A program made the position numbers and the translations under genes. Positions 46,967 through 56,013 of a stretch of 64,000 bases of DNA are shown here, in pieces. Within the stretch, counting starts at the first letter, position 1. The number at the start of each line of letters is the position of its first letter. The stretch is from Marivita sp. GX14005. Lineage in GTDB: Bacteria; Pseudomonadota; Alphaproteobacteria; Rhodobacterales; Rhodobacteraceae. A model generated the notes under the pieces. It was given only the letters and a program-made list of their open reading frames with translations, was not told the DNA's origin and ran no database searches. The stretch lies in assembly GCF_023370775.1 (NCBI RefSeq), contig NZ_JAMCCQ010000002.1:310001-374000 (forward strand), given 5' to 3'.

Positions 46967-47866
46967 CTACCGCATGGATGCAGAAGACGGATGTTGGTAA
47001 AACGCGCTGTGCGGTGCCGGGAGGAACACCTGCGGAAAGATGCTGTGCAGCCAATCGACCACGGTATGTACCTTTTTCATCTCGCAGGTGTCCGGGTGCA
47101 GATGCAGTTTCAGGGTCCGGTGCAATTCCGGCGGACCGGGCGCGACACGCCGGAGGCGGCGGTCCTGTTCGGCGAGACACATCGGCAAAAGACCCTTGCC
47201 GATCCCGCCCGCGATGGCCGCAAGGAGAATGCCGGCGTCGGTTGCCGAAAGGCGGACCTTTTCATGGGGTCGGCGCATCTGCAAAGCGGCATTGGTAATC
47301 GTTTTCGGGGCGGCGTCTTCATCGAGGAAGATCACCCAATCGTCGGTGTTCGGCGGTGCCTTGCGTGACCGGTAGAGCGCATAGGGCACCTGACCGAGCG
47401 CTACGGCGAATTCACCATCACGCGGGTCAACCTCGAACCAGAGGGACACCGAGGCCTCGCCGCGCGCGATAACGCGCGGGGTCAGGCTCAGAAGTCGCAA
47501 CTCCAGTCGCGGGTGTCGGGCCAGAAAGGCGGGCATCGCGATATCGGCGAGCCTGTTGAGCATCCACGCGTTGCCGAGCAGGCGCACAAGGCCGGCCGAG
47601 CCCTCCATGGCGGTTTCGGACATGTCCTCGGCGAGGGCATGCGCGGCCGTTTCGATCAGGATCGCATGGCGCAGGGCGATTTTTCCGGCGTCGGTCAGGA
47701 CGAGGCCGGACTTGGTCCGGACGAACAGGATCACCCCAAGCTCGGCTTCGAGGCAGGACAGCCTGCGCGCGACGGTGGACTGATCCATTCCGAGGAACAG
47801 CGCGGCCTTCGATTGAGATCCCTCGCGATGCACCGCCAGCAGGATCTTGAGGTTTTCCCATGTCAT
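46967..47866 (-). CDS. LysR-family regulator divergent from the lanthipeptide genes
   Basis: A protein of about 299 residues with an N-terminal helix-turn-helix (WENLKILLAVHREGSQSKAALFLGMD region; STVARRLSCLEAELGVILF) and a LysR substrate domain. Start ATG 47866 (MTWENL) matches the family; an ATG at 47905 would add 13 basic residues. It is divergent from the lanA-like gene and converges on the secretion operon with about 120 featureless bases between them. It may control the lanthipeptide genes. Confidence 0.88.
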   Translation of the reverse strand: MTWENLKILLAVHREGSQSKAALFLGMDQSTVARRLSCLEAELGVILFVRTKSGLVLTDAGKIALRHAILIETAAHALAEDMSETAMEGSAGLVRLLGNAWMLNRLADIAMPAFLARHPRLELRLLSLTPRVIARGEASVSLWFEVDPRDGEFAVALGQVPYALYRSRKAPPNTDDWVIFLDEDAAPKTITNAALQMRRPHEKVRLSATDAGILLAAIAGGIGKGLLPMCLAEQDRRLRRVAPGPPELHRTLKLHLHPDTCEMKKVHTVVDWLHSIFPQVFLPAPHSAFYQHPSSASMR

Positions 47867-47949
47867 GTTCCGTGGCCTTCGAGCGAGAAACGGGTATTGC
47901 CGCATAAAGCCTATGTATTGGTGCCTATTCCGCCGCCTGTCACCTTACG

Positions 47950-47967
47950 GCTAGCATCGATCCTAGC
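47950..47967. promoter_or_regulatory. near-perfect palindrome, candidate LysR operator
   Basis: GCTAGCATCGATCCTAGC is an 18-base inverted repeat with one mismatched pair, lying between the LysR start and the precursor gene, about 80 bases before each start. The place and symmetry suit a regulator site. Confidence 0.5.
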
Positions 47968-48047
47968 ACAGGCAGCGCCCGACGCCGAGATCGGCTGTGA
48001 AAGGCCTGCCGCATTGCCCGAAAATCGCAGCCGTGGAGGAATATGAC

Positions 48048-48377
48048 ATGCCGATCACGTCGACAGAGCTCGAACGGGTCCTGCTGGATGCCAGCCTGCT
48101 CAGGGATTTCCGCAGGAAACTGCTCACCGATCCCGTCGAAACCCTGCGCGGGCGGGGCGTCGATATTCCCGATGGTGTCGAGATCAGGATCGTGGAAGAC
48201 GATTTAAGATCGGTCACGATCCCCATTCCGCCTTTCGTCGGGCGCAACATAGCCGCCAATTCGCTCAACGAGGAATTCGCCGATAACGACTGGACGGCTT
48301 GCACGTTATGCGTGCTCACCTCGATCATCTGCACCGCCGGCACGACCACGTCGATCATCGTGGCGACGCAGGACTAG
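48048..48377 (+). CDS. class II lanthipeptide precursor with nitrile-hydratase-type leader
   Basis: A 109-residue peptide. The leader resembles NHLP (nitrile hydratase leader) precursors: FRRKLLTDPVETL, GVDIPDGVEIRIVED, SVTIPIPP. The C-terminal region after about residue 78 is Thr/Ser/Cys-rich: Cys85, Cys88 and Cys95 with Thr83, Thr86, Thr91, Ser92, Thr96, Thr99-101, Ser102, Thr107 available for dehydration and ring formation. No Gly-Gly cleavage site is visible. GGAGGA seven bases upstream fixes ATG 48048. The LanM gene begins 11 bases after the stop. Confidence 0.9.
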   Translation: MPITSTELERVLLDASLLRDFRRKLLTDPVETLRGRGVDIPDGVEIRIVEDDLRSVTIPIPPFVGRNIAANSLNEEFADNDWTACTLCVLTSIICTAGTTTSIIVATQD

Positions 48378-48388
48378 GGTTTTCGCGA

Positions 48389-51256
48389 ATGGACATGAGG
48401 CCTGCTGTCCTGTCGTTGAGGGAGGCGGAACGGTTGGCCTGCACGCCCGTCCTCGGCCCGGTCTTTGCAGAGCATCTCGCCGAGGAGGAGCGCACGCTCG
48501 AGGCCGCGCTTGGCCGATTTGCGCCGGAGCGCATCGATCATGCCCAGATCAAACGCGATGCGCTGGATTGGCTGCAGGTCATTCTCGGGCGGCTCACGAA
48601 CGAATTTGTCTTTGAACGCTTTGCTGCATTTCGTGCGGTTCATGACCGCTTCTGGAGACCGGGCGTCTCCACAGGTCCGGCGCGACGAACGCTGGTGAAC
48701 TCTTTTTCGTCATCCTCGTTCTGGCGTGACTGCCTTGATGACAGTGGCACCCCGACGCCCCTCGGGCGTCTTTTGGCGAGCCTGACGGAGAACTGGCGTT
48801 CGGCTGTCATGGAAACGGTCGAACGGCTCGACATGCATCGAAAAGAGGCGGCGGCGATCATCAGCCCGGGCGCGACCGATCCGGGACGACTAGAAACGCT
48901 GGAATTCGGTCTTTCCGATCTGCATTGCCACGGACGTTCCGTGGCGATCGCGCGTTTTGCCTTGGGGAGCGTGGTCTACAAACCGCGCGACATCACCACC
49001 GAGCAGGTCTGGAACGACACCTTCGCCTACGTCTTGCAGCGCACGTTCGGGGGAACGACCGATATGCCGCGTGTGGCGAGGATGGCCGGTTTTGGACTGG
49101 TCGAACACATCCGTCCGGCGCCCTGCGAAACCGAAAGCGATGTGGAGGACTGCTACAGGCGCTTCGGTGCTATCGCCGCGCTTGCGCATGGGCTCGGCGC
49201 GACCGATCTGCATCACGAGAACATCATCGTTCGCGAGGCTGTCCCCTACGTAATCGATGCCGAAACAATGTTGCCTGCGAGCCTGCGGCCGCGGGACGAG
49301 GCTGTTTGTCATGCCGCGCATTCCCTGAACGCGCCCCTTCGGACTTTCCCGTCAATCTATGCGTCGGGCCTGCTTCCCGTCCGTGTCGCACAGCGGCGTG
49401 CGGCAAGCGGGTCGCAGAAGAGCGCCGAGAGCGAACATACGATGGGCGGTCTGGCTCCGTTCGGGTTGGAGGCGATCAATGTGCTGGTGCCGGTCAACCC
49501 CGATACGGACGAGCTTTCCTATGCCGCCTGTCCGGCATGTGAGCGAAGAGTGAGCAACCTGCCATTTCGGGTGGGCCGAACCGTGCTTCCCGTGGACAAG
49601 GTAGGTTTTGTCGTCGAAGGATTTGCCCGGGCCTATGACACGGTTCTCAAGGAAAAAGATGCAATCCGCGATCGCGTGGCCGCCGGTCTGGACACGGCGC
49701 CGATCCGCCTCGTTCCTCGACCGACCCGAATGTATGCAGCGGTCATTGCCAGATCGCTTTGTGCCGAGACGCTGGCGTCACCATCCCGCCGGCGCGCCGC
49801 AATTCGGAGCGATCTTTCCAGCGCGTCCCGTGCCGAGATCGATGTGGACAATACGCTGCTCGAAACCGAGGTTGCACAGGTTTTGCACGCGGATGTGCCC
49901 TATTTCGCGCTCGGTATCCGCGAAAGCATGATCGACGGCGCCGAACTGGGTGCGACGCCCCTGAGGCAGATGAGCGATCGCCTTGGCGAATTGGGCGACG
50001 ACGACAAGGTGTTGCAGACGGCAACGCTCGGGCTTTCTGTCGGGGCGGAGGCAAACATCGTGGACTCGCCGCAGCCGGAAGCGGACCCTCGATTGCGCAG
50101 GTTGAACACGCTGTTGCGGGTCATATCCGAGGCGGCGCAATATGACGCATCGGGATTATGGTGGCCGCAGGTGACGAATGATGAAGGCCGGCCCGGAACC
50201 CGAGCGCATCGCGACCGCGAGGCGCTTTACGATGGCTCTGCCGGTACGGCCATCGTGCTTGCAGAGGTGGGGCGTATTCTCGGTCGATCCGAGCTTTGCG
50301 AGATGGCAAGGGCTGCGTTGCTCTATCCCGGATGCGGCGAACTCGCGGCTGAACGGGGTCCCGGCCTCGCACGGGGTCTGGGCGGATTTTGCTTTGCATT
50401 GCTTCGCGCTGGAACGGCTTTGCAGGATGATGCGATGATCGCACGCGCATTTGATTTGCTGCATCGCCATGCGCCGCGAATGGTCGGATCGGACAGCCCG
50501 AGCGACTTGATGTTCGGGCGTGCGGGATTGTTGATGGCGCTGCTTGCCGCCGAAGCGGCGGAACCCGGTCCGGGCCTTCGGGCAATCGCAGACGGAGTGG
50601 CGCGCAATCTGATCGCGGACAAGGTGGATGGACCTGAAGGATGTTTCTGGCCCGGTGGCACGGGCCGCCCGGCACTTCATGCCGCGCATGGAGCGACCGG
50701 AATCGCGGTGGCATTGGCGCGTTGGACGGCCTTGCGCGGCGATGGGTCGAGCCTGGATACGGTGCGCGCAGCGCTGTCTGCGGATGATCGTTTCTGGCGC
50801 GATCATCTGAACGGCTGGCAGCACGTTCCGAACATAGAACCGCCTGCGGCCGGCTGGAGTTGGTGCGGCGGGCGGGCCGGGGCAGTTTCCGCCCGGAGTC
50901 TGGTATGGAATTTGGTCGGGCATCCGTTCGATATCGAACGCGCGTATCGCGCCGCTTCGGCAGAGGCCGGGGGAAGTCTGGTCCGACCGGCGCTGGGGCT
51001 GTGCTGCGGAACGTCCGGCATATTGGATGCGCTGTTGACAGGGGCGCGGGCTTTGTCAGGCGGCGCTACCCGTGAACTGCAGGCCAGAATGGTGCAACGT
51101 GCGGGTGAGGCAGAAGAAATCTTGATCGGCTCGACTGCGCTCGGAAAAGTGAATCCTCTATTCACAACGCTTTTTTCGGGCGGCGGCGGCGCTGCCGGAG
51201 CGCTCGCCCGGAGCCTTTGGCCGGATCGGATCGGCTCACTGGTCTGGTTCGAATGA
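48389..51256 (+). CDS. lanM: class II lanthipeptide synthetase LanM, ProcM-like
   Basis: A 955-residue bifunctional enzyme. The N-terminal dehydratase domain (DUF4135) shows Lys198 (VYKPRD), Asp273-His275-Asn278 (DLHHEN) and Asp290 (IDAET), the set used to phosphorylate and eliminate Ser/Thr. The C-terminal LanC-like cyclase has zinc ligands Cys826 (WCGG) and Cys872-Cys873 (CCGTSG) and His in AAHGATG. The CCG in place of CHG is the three-cysteine zinc site of the prochlorosin synthetase ProcM group. It would install lanthionine rings in the adjacent precursor. No dedicated protease or exporter follows. Confidence 0.94.
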   Translation: MDMRPAVLSLREAERLACTPVLGPVFAEHLAEEERTLEAALGRFAPERIDHAQIKRDALDWLQVILGRLTNEFVFERFAAFRAVHDRFWRPGVSTGPARRTLVNSFSSSSFWRDCLDDSGTPTPLGRLLASLTENWRSAVMETVERLDMHRKEAAAIISPGATDPGRLETLEFGLSDLHCHGRSVAIARFALGSVVYKPRDITTEQVWNDTFAYVLQRTFGGTTDMPRVARMAGFGLVEHIRPAPCETESDVEDCYRRFGAIAALAHGLGATDLHHENIIVREAVPYVIDAETMLPASLRPRDEAVCHAAHSLNAPLRTFPSIYASGLLPVRVAQRRAASGSQKSAESEHTMGGLAPFGLEAINVLVPVNPDTDELSYAACPACERRVSNLPFRVGRTVLPVDKVGFVVEGFARAYDTVLKEKDAIRDRVAAGLDTAPIRLVPRPTRMYAAVIARSLCAETLASPSRRRAAIRSDLSSASRAEIDVDNTLLETEVAQVLHADVPYFALGIRESMIDGAELGATPLRQMSDRLGELGDDDKVLQTATLGLSVGAEANIVDSPQPEADPRLRRLNTLLRVISEAAQYDASGLWWPQVTNDEGRPGTRAHRDREALYDGSAGTAIVLAEVGRILGRSELCEMARAALLYPGCGELAAERGPGLARGLGGFCFALLRAGTALQDDAMIARAFDLLHRHAPRMVGSDSPSDLMFGRAGLLMALLAAEAAEPGPGLRAIADGVARNLIADKVDGPEGCFWPGGTGRPALHAAHGATGIAVALARWTALRGDGSSLDTVRAALSADDRFWRDHLNGWQHVPNIEPPAAGWSWCGGRAGAVSARSLVWNLVGHPFDIERAYRAASAEAGGSLVRPALGLCCGTSGILDALLTGARALSGGATRELQARMVQRAGEAEEILIGSTALGKVNPLFTTLFSGGGGAAGALARSLWPDRIGSLVWFE

Positions 51257-51315
51257 AGCGCGGGCGATCCCGGCGGATCGCTTGCCGACGTCGCGACCGG
51301 TTGCGCCGCGAACGG

Positions 51316-51759
51316 CTACGCGTTGCTGTCCATCCAGATCGTAACGGGGCCATCATTTGTCAGGGCGACCTTCATATCGGCGCCGAAACGGCCCTTGGCC
51401 ATCGGGATCCCAAGTTGGCTGATCCGATCAGCAAAACACTCGTAGAGCCGTTCCCCCTCTTGCGGGGCAGCCGCCGTGGAAAAGCCGGGGCGATTGCCGC
51501 GCGAAGTGTCGGCGGCGAGAGTGAACTGGCTGACGATCAGTGCGCTGCCGCCGCTGTCGATGATGGAGCGGTTCATGCGACCCTCCTCATCTTTGAAGAT
51601 ACGCAGCTTGGCGATCTTTGCAGCGAGTTTTTCGGCGTCGGCTTCATCATCACCCTGCATCGCGCAGACGAGGATCAGCAGCCCGGGGCCGATCTTGCCG
51701 ATCATCTCGTGATCGACGGTTACGGAGGCGTCGCTTACGCGTTGGAGGAGCGCGCGCAT
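51316..51759 (-). CDS. dtd: D-aminoacyl-tRNA deacylase
   Basis: A 147-residue DTD protein that removes D-amino acids (and Gly) from tRNA. The motifs [11 protein letters not shown] and [10 protein letters not shown] (the Gly-Pro cross-subunit motif) are present. It overlaps nothing; accA ends-in-start spacing is three bases (accA lies upstream in the same operon direction). It converges on the lanM gene. Confidence 0.95.
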   Translation of the reverse strand: MRALLQRVSDASVTVDHEMIGKIGPGLLILVCAMQGDDEADAEKLAAKIAKLRIFKDEEGRMNRSIIDSGGSALIVSQFTLAADTSRGNRPGFSTAAAPQEGERLYECFADRISQLGIPMAKGRFGADMKVALTNDGPVTIWMDSNA

Positions 51760-51762
51760 CTG

Positions 51763-52725
51763 TCAGGCCGCCAGCCCGTGCGCACCCATATCGAGGAACT
51801 TGCGCCGGCGAGCCGCGATCAGCTGCTCGGGTGCGGTTTCCTGTAGCTCATCCAGCATTTGCCGCAACGTGTCCCCGACAGCCTGAATGGTCTCGGGAGC
51901 GTCGCGATGTGCCCCGCCGAGCGGTTCGGGGATGATCCGGTCGGCGACGCCAAGCTTGTGCAGATCCTGCGCGGTAAGGCGAAGCGCTTCCGCCGCCTCT
52001 CGCATCTTCTCCGCGTCTTTCCAAAGGATGGATGCGCAACCTTCCGGCGAGATGACGGAGTAGACCGAGTGTTCCAGCATCGCCAGCCTGTCGGCGGTGG
52101 CAAAGGCCACCGCGCCGCCCGATCCGCCTTCGCCGATAATGACCGACAGCAGCGGCACTCCGATCTGCAGGCATTTTTCCGTCGATCTCGCGATGGCCTC
52201 CGACTGGCCGCGCTCTTCCGCGCCCTTGCCGGGGAAAGCGCCGGGCGTGTCCACCAAAGTGATGACGGGAAGGCGAAACCGGTCCGCGAGATCCATGAGC
52301 CGGACGGCCTTGCGGTATCCTTCGGGCCGGGCCATGCCGAAATTGCGCTTCAGGCGGCTTTGCGTGTCGTGCCCCTTTTCGTGGCCGATCACGACGACCG
52401 GGCGATCGTCCAGCCGCGCGAGACCCCCCATCACGGCGTCGTCATCGGCGAAGTTCCGATCGCCGGCCAGCGGTGTATATTCGGAAAAGAGCGCTTCGAT
52501 GTAATCCTTGCAATGCGGGCGTTCGGGGTGGCGGGCGATCTGGCATTTGCGCCAGGGCGTCAACTTCTTGTAGAGATCCCGGAGCAGCGTCGCAGCCTTC
52601 GCATCGAGCGCGCGCGCCTCGTCTTCGATATCCATCTCTTCGTTGGCCCGCGCCATGGCGCGCAGTTCTTCGGCCTTGCCTTCGATTTCAGCCAGCGGTT
52701 TCTCGAAATCGAGATAGTTTGTCAT
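51763..52725 (-). CDS. accA: acetyl-CoA carboxylase carboxyltransferase subunit alpha
   Basis: A 320-residue subunit of the carboxyltransferase that forms malonyl-CoA with AccD. Typical segments are [34 protein letters not shown] and [17 protein letters not shown]. It is followed at three bases by dtd. Confidence 0.96.
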   Translation of the reverse strand: MTNYLDFEKPLAEIEGKAEELRAMARANEEMDIEDEARALDAKAATLLRDLYKKLTPWRKCQIARHPERPHCKDYIEALFSEYTPLAGDRNFADDDAVMGGLARLDDRPVVVIGHEKGHDTQSRLKRNFGMARPEGYRKAVRLMDLADRFRLPVITLVDTPGAFPGKGAEERGQSEAIARSTEKCLQIGVPLLSVIIGEGGSGGAVAFATADRLAMLEHSVYSVISPEGCASILWKDAEKMREAAEALRLTAQDLHKLGVADRIIPEPLGGAHRDAPETIQAVGDTLRQMLDELQETAPEQLIAARRRKFLDMGAHGLAA

Positions 52726-52790
52726 GCGCCTTGCGTCCTTTCGCCCTTGGCTGCCGGCTTATATGACTGGCTCGCGCGCGATTTGCAACG

Positions 52791-53387
52791 CTACGGAAGC
52801 ACCACCGGAACCAGGGAGGCAACGAGCAGCAAGGCCATCGCGCCGTTGAAGATCCGCAAGCGGGCCGGGCGGTTCAGCAAGCGCCGCAACTGCTGGCCGA
52901 GGATCGTCCAGCTTGTCGTCGAGATACAGCCCATCGCGACATAGGTGCAGGCAACCCAGAGGATCGCCGCCAGATCGCGTCCCGTGGCGTAAAGCGTGAT
53001 CGCTCCGAGCGCCATCGACCATGCCTTGGGGTTGACCCATTGGAAGGCCGCCGCCTGCAGGAAGCTCAGCGGCGTGCCGGCGCCGTCGGGCGCATCCTTG
53101 GGCGGCGCGGCATTGGCGATCTTCCAGGCGAGCCAGAGCATGTAGAGCACCGAGGCGACCTTCAGGACCGTATAGGATACCGGCCACATATCAAAAACCT
53201 GCATCACGCCCAGACCGACTGGCACGATCATCAGCGGAAACCCGAGCCCGACACCGATCATATGCGGGATAGACCGGCGAAATCCGAAGTTCGCGCCGGA
53301 GGTCATGAGCATCAGATTGTTCGGCCCCGGCGTGATGACCGTGACAAGGGCGAACCCGGCAAGGGCGATGAAGATGTCGAGTGTCAT
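52791..53387 (-). CDS. LysE-family amino acid exporter
   Basis: A 198-residue membrane protein with about six helices and the LysE/RhtB signatures TVITPGPNNLMLMTSGANFGFRRS-like and PKAWSMALGAITLY. It would export an amino acid. It is divergent from an Lrp-type regulator with an 83-base shared promoter region, a common regulatory pair. Confidence 0.92.
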   Translation of the reverse strand: MTLDIFIALAGFALVTVITPGPNNLMLMTSGANFGFRRSIPHMIGVGLGFPLMIVPVGLGVMQVFDMWPVSYTVLKVASVLYMLWLAWKIANAAPPKDAPDGAGTPLSFLQAAAFQWVNPKAWSMALGAITLYATGRDLAAILWVACTYVAMGCISTTSWTILGQQLRRLLNRPARLRIFNGAMALLLVASLVPVVLP

Positions 53388-53470
53388 GGCGTGCAGGATA
53401 TGCGATCCGAATTGCGGTGTGGTTGCGATTTATGGATACCATCGGATGAATTTCGCAATATAAATCGAAC

Positions 53471-53914
53471 ATGGATGAGATTGATCGCAAGATATTGCAC
53501 TGCTTGGAACAAGATGGCCGAATAAGTAACCTCTCGCTGGCCGAGCGGGTGGGGCTGTCGCCGTCTGCATGTCTGCGCCGTGTCGGGGCGCTCGAACGGT
53601 CGGGTGTCATCAAGGGGTATCGCGCGGTTCTCGACCTCGAAAAGACCGGGGCGGGGTTTGTAGCCTATGTCGCGGTCGGCTTGAACCAGCACACCAAGTC
53701 TGCGCAGGAAGCATTCGAGCGGGGAATTCTGCGCTGCGCGGATGTTCGGGAATGTCACAATATCACCGGAACCGTCGAATATCTGTTGCGCGTCGAGGTT
53801 GCCGATCTGGCGGCCTACAAGCACTTCCATACCGAGGTTCTGGGCGTTCTTCCGCAGGTCAATGCGTTGACCTCCTATGTCGTCATGGGATCGCCCAAGG
53901 ATGACCGTGGGTAA
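53471..53914 (+). CDS. Lrp/AsnC family transcriptional regulator
   Basis: A 147-residue regulator with an N-terminal helix-turn-helix (DEIDRKILHCLEQDGRISNLSLAERVGLSPS region) and a C-terminal RAM ligand-binding domain (CHNITGTVEYLLRVEVADL). It probably controls the divergent LysE exporter in response to an amino acid. Confidence 0.94.
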   Translation: MDEIDRKILHCLEQDGRISNLSLAERVGLSPSACLRRVGALERSGVIKGYRAVLDLEKTGAGFVAYVAVGLNQHTKSAQEAFERGILRCADVRECHNITGTVEYLLRVEVADLAAYKHFHTEVLGVLPQVNALTSYVVMGSPKDDRG

Positions 53915-54021
53915 GCTATGTTTGAAGCACAAGGCGGGCTTGCGGGGTTGGCGGTAGCGCTGACAGCCCGCTGGCATACATTAGCCGCACGGAGGAGAAC
54001 ATCTGCCCAAAGGTAAGTTCC

Positions 54022-54177
54022 GTGGACCATAAAATTCGAACCGCACCCGCAACACCGGCCGCCGAAGCCCTGGCCATTCTCGACGAAGCATACGCCTATT
54101 ACCGCCCGGAGCCGAAGCTCGTCAGTGTGACCAACTCCGCACCGGCCCCGGTGATCAGCGAATACTACGCCGCCTGA
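54022..54177 (+). CDS. small conserved-type hypothetical protein
   Basis: A frame of 51 residues beginning at GTG 54022 and rich in Ala, Pro and Tyr (EALAILDEAYAYYRPEP; ISEYYAA). AAGG lies eight bases before the GTG. A much stronger site, GGAGGAG at 53991-53997, is followed by ATC 54001, which is in frame and would add seven residues. The strong ribosome site and clean aromatic composition suggest a real gene. No function can be assigned. Confidence 0.6.
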   Translation: MDHKIRTAPATPAAEALAILDEAYAYYRPEPKLVSVTNSAPAPVISEYYAA

Positions 54178-54265
54178 CGCGGCCATCCGACCTGTTTGTG
54201 CGGAGCGCCGCCGATACGCGCGCCCCGCGCTTGATCGGGGCCGGATTTTGGGTCAGAGCTTCGGC

Positions 54266-54748
54266 ATGAACATGCCCCTGACGCTCCGATTTTCAGCGCT
54301 GATGAGCCTTTGCCTGGTCGCGGCCTGTTCGACGCCCGCGCCGGAGCCAACCGTGTCGCGCGCGCTCTATCCCAACGAAACGCCGGAATTGCGCCGCCTG
54401 ATCGTTGAAGCGGCGAATGAGAACGATGTGCCGGTCAGCCTGGTGCAGCGCGTCGTCATTCGCGAGAGCACCCATCGCCCCGAGGCCCGGAACGGGCCGT
54501 ATTTTGGGCTGATGCAGATCCTCCCAGCAACTGCGCGCACGATGGGGTTTCGCGGCGCGCCATCCGATCTGCTCGATGCCGAAACGAACCTGAGATACGC
54601 AACGCGCTATCTGCGCGGCGCATGGCTCGTTGCCGAAGGCGATGAGGCAGAGGCGGTCGGCTGGTATGCGCGCGGCTATTATTACGAGGCCAAGCGCATG
54701 GGCCTGCTGGACGAAACCGGCGTGCACGGGCGCAAGGATTGGGATTGA
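54266..54748 (+). CDS. lytic transglycosylase-domain lipoprotein
   Basis: A protein of about 160 residues with a lipobox (CLVAACSTP) and a compact SLT domain: VIRESTHRPEARN (catalytic Glu), YFGLMQILPATARTMG and AVGWYARGYYYEAKRM. It cleaves peptidoglycan glycan chains. The start is ATG 54266 or 54272. Confidence 0.88.
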   Translation: MNMPLTLRFSALMSLCLVAACSTPAPEPTVSRALYPNETPELRRLIVEAANENDVPVSLVQRVVIRESTHRPEARNGPYFGLMQILPATARTMGFRGAPSDLLDAETNLRYATRYLRGAWLVAEGDEAEAVGWYARGYYYEAKRMGLLDETGVHGRKDWD

Positions 54749-54799
54749 GCGGGGCCGGATCTTCCTAAAAGTCTGACCCCCTCGCGGTTCTAGCGTCGC

Positions 54800-55759
54800 T
54801 TACTGCTTGGCGATCATCTCGGATTGCCGCACGATCACCTCGGCCTGTTTGATTGAGGCGATATCGACAAGTCGGCCCTTGTAGACGGTCGCGCCTTCCC
54901 CTTTCGCCTTGGCGTCTTCCATCGCGGAGAGAATTTCGCGCGCTTCCGTGACCGCGTCATCCGAGGGGGTGAAGATCTCGTTCGCAAGCGGGATCTGTTT
55001 GGGGTGGATGGCCCATTTTCCCACCATGCCGAGCGTTGCGGATCGGAGCGCCTGCGCACGAAAGCCCTCATCGTCCGAGAAATCGCCGAACGGGCCGTCC
55101 ACGGGCAGCACGCCATGCGTTCGGCAGGCCGCCACGATGGCCGTCTGCGCCCAGTGCCAAGGATCGGACCAATATTTCGCGCCGTCCTTCAGCATGTAGT
55201 AGTTGTCCTGCGTGCCGCCGATCCCAGTCGTCTGCATCCCCATCGACGCCGCGAAATCCGCCGCGCCGAGGCTCATCGCTTCGAGCCGCGGGCTGGAGGC
55301 GGCGATCGCCTCGACATGCGCAAGCCCGGCGGCGGATTCGATGATGACCTCGAAGGCGAGTTTCTTCTCGCGGCCCTTCGCAGCCTCCACCGCTGTCACC
55401 AGCGCATCAACCGCATAGATGTCCTCGGCGCAGCCGACTTTGGGGATCATGATCTGGTCGAGCCGCGGCCCCGCCTGTTCGAGCAGATCGATCACATCGC
55501 GATACCAGTAGGGCGTATCCAGTCCGTTGATCCGCACGCTCAGTGTCTTGTTGCCCCAATCGACATCGTTGATCGCCTCGATCACGTTGCTACGTGCGCT
55601 GTCCTTGTCTGTCGGGGCAACGCTGTCTTCCAGATCGAGATTGATCACATCGGCCGCCGATCCCGCCATCTTTTCGAAAAGCTTGGTGTTGGAGCCGGGA
55701 CCGAACAATTGGCACCGGTTTGGGCGGGCCGGCGCGGTAGGTTGGATTCGGAAGGACAT
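54800..55759 (-). CDS. mcl1: L-malyl-CoA / beta-methylmalyl-CoA lyase
   Basis: A 319-residue CitE-like lyase of the Rhodobacter Mcl1 type: RCQLFGPGSNTKLFEKM, INLDLEDSVAP, FEVIIESAAGLAHVEAI and MSLGAADFAASMG. It cleaves malyl-CoA to acetyl-CoA and glyoxylate and methylmalyl-CoA to propionyl-CoA and glyoxylate, as in the ethylmalonyl-CoA pathway. Length and motifs match the family. It is divergent from dgcN across a 254-base region with TTTGCGA-type sites. Confidence 0.95.
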   Translation of the reverse strand: MSFRIQPTAPARPNRCQLFGPGSNTKLFEKMAGSAADVINLDLEDSVAPTDKDSARSNVIEAINDVDWGNKTLSVRINGLDTPYWYRDVIDLLEQAGPRLDQIMIPKVGCAEDIYAVDALVTAVEAAKGREKKLAFEVIIESAAGLAHVEAIAASSPRLEAMSLGAADFAASMGMQTTGIGGTQDNYYMLKDGAKYWSDPWHWAQTAIVAACRTHGVLPVDGPFGDFSDDEGFRAQALRSATLGMVGKWAIHPKQIPLANEIFTPSDDAVTEAREILSAMEDAKAKGEGATVYKGRLVDIASIKQAEVIVRQSEMIAKQ

Positions 55760-55901
55760 GATGCACCTCTTGGTAAGGATGTTTCGTGTATCGCTTCTCT
55801 CGGGTTAGGAAATTGCACGATGCTTCGCAAGCGCATTTTGCAGATGCAGAAAGATCAAATGATGGCCGAGTTTGTCGAAGATTGTCCCGCGTATTATGAG
55901 A

Positions 55902-55923
55902 TTTGCGATATAATATTCGCAAA
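55902..55923. promoter_or_regulatory. inverted repeat TTTGCGA-N8-TCGCAAA, candidate operator
   Basis: Perfect seven-base arms flank an AT-only eight-base centre in the mcl1-dgcN divergent region. Related half-sites TTCGCAAG (about 55824), TTTTGCAG (about 55837) and TTTGCAG (about 55945) lie nearby. Such motifs recall the TTTGCAAA-type sites of RamB/ScfR-family regulators of short-chain acyl-CoA metabolism. Confidence 0.5.
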
Positions 55924-56013
55924 AATCGGCGTTTGGCATCAGGATTTGCAGAGAATTTGAATTGCCTTCATTCCAAGCTTCCGCAACCGACATACCCGAC
56001 GACGAGGTCTCCC

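Noticed and set aside
54222-54241. GCCCCG/CGGGGC hairpin upstream of the lytic transglycosylase lipoprotein
   Set aside because: Six-base stem with only a weak T-stretch nearby; could be chance.
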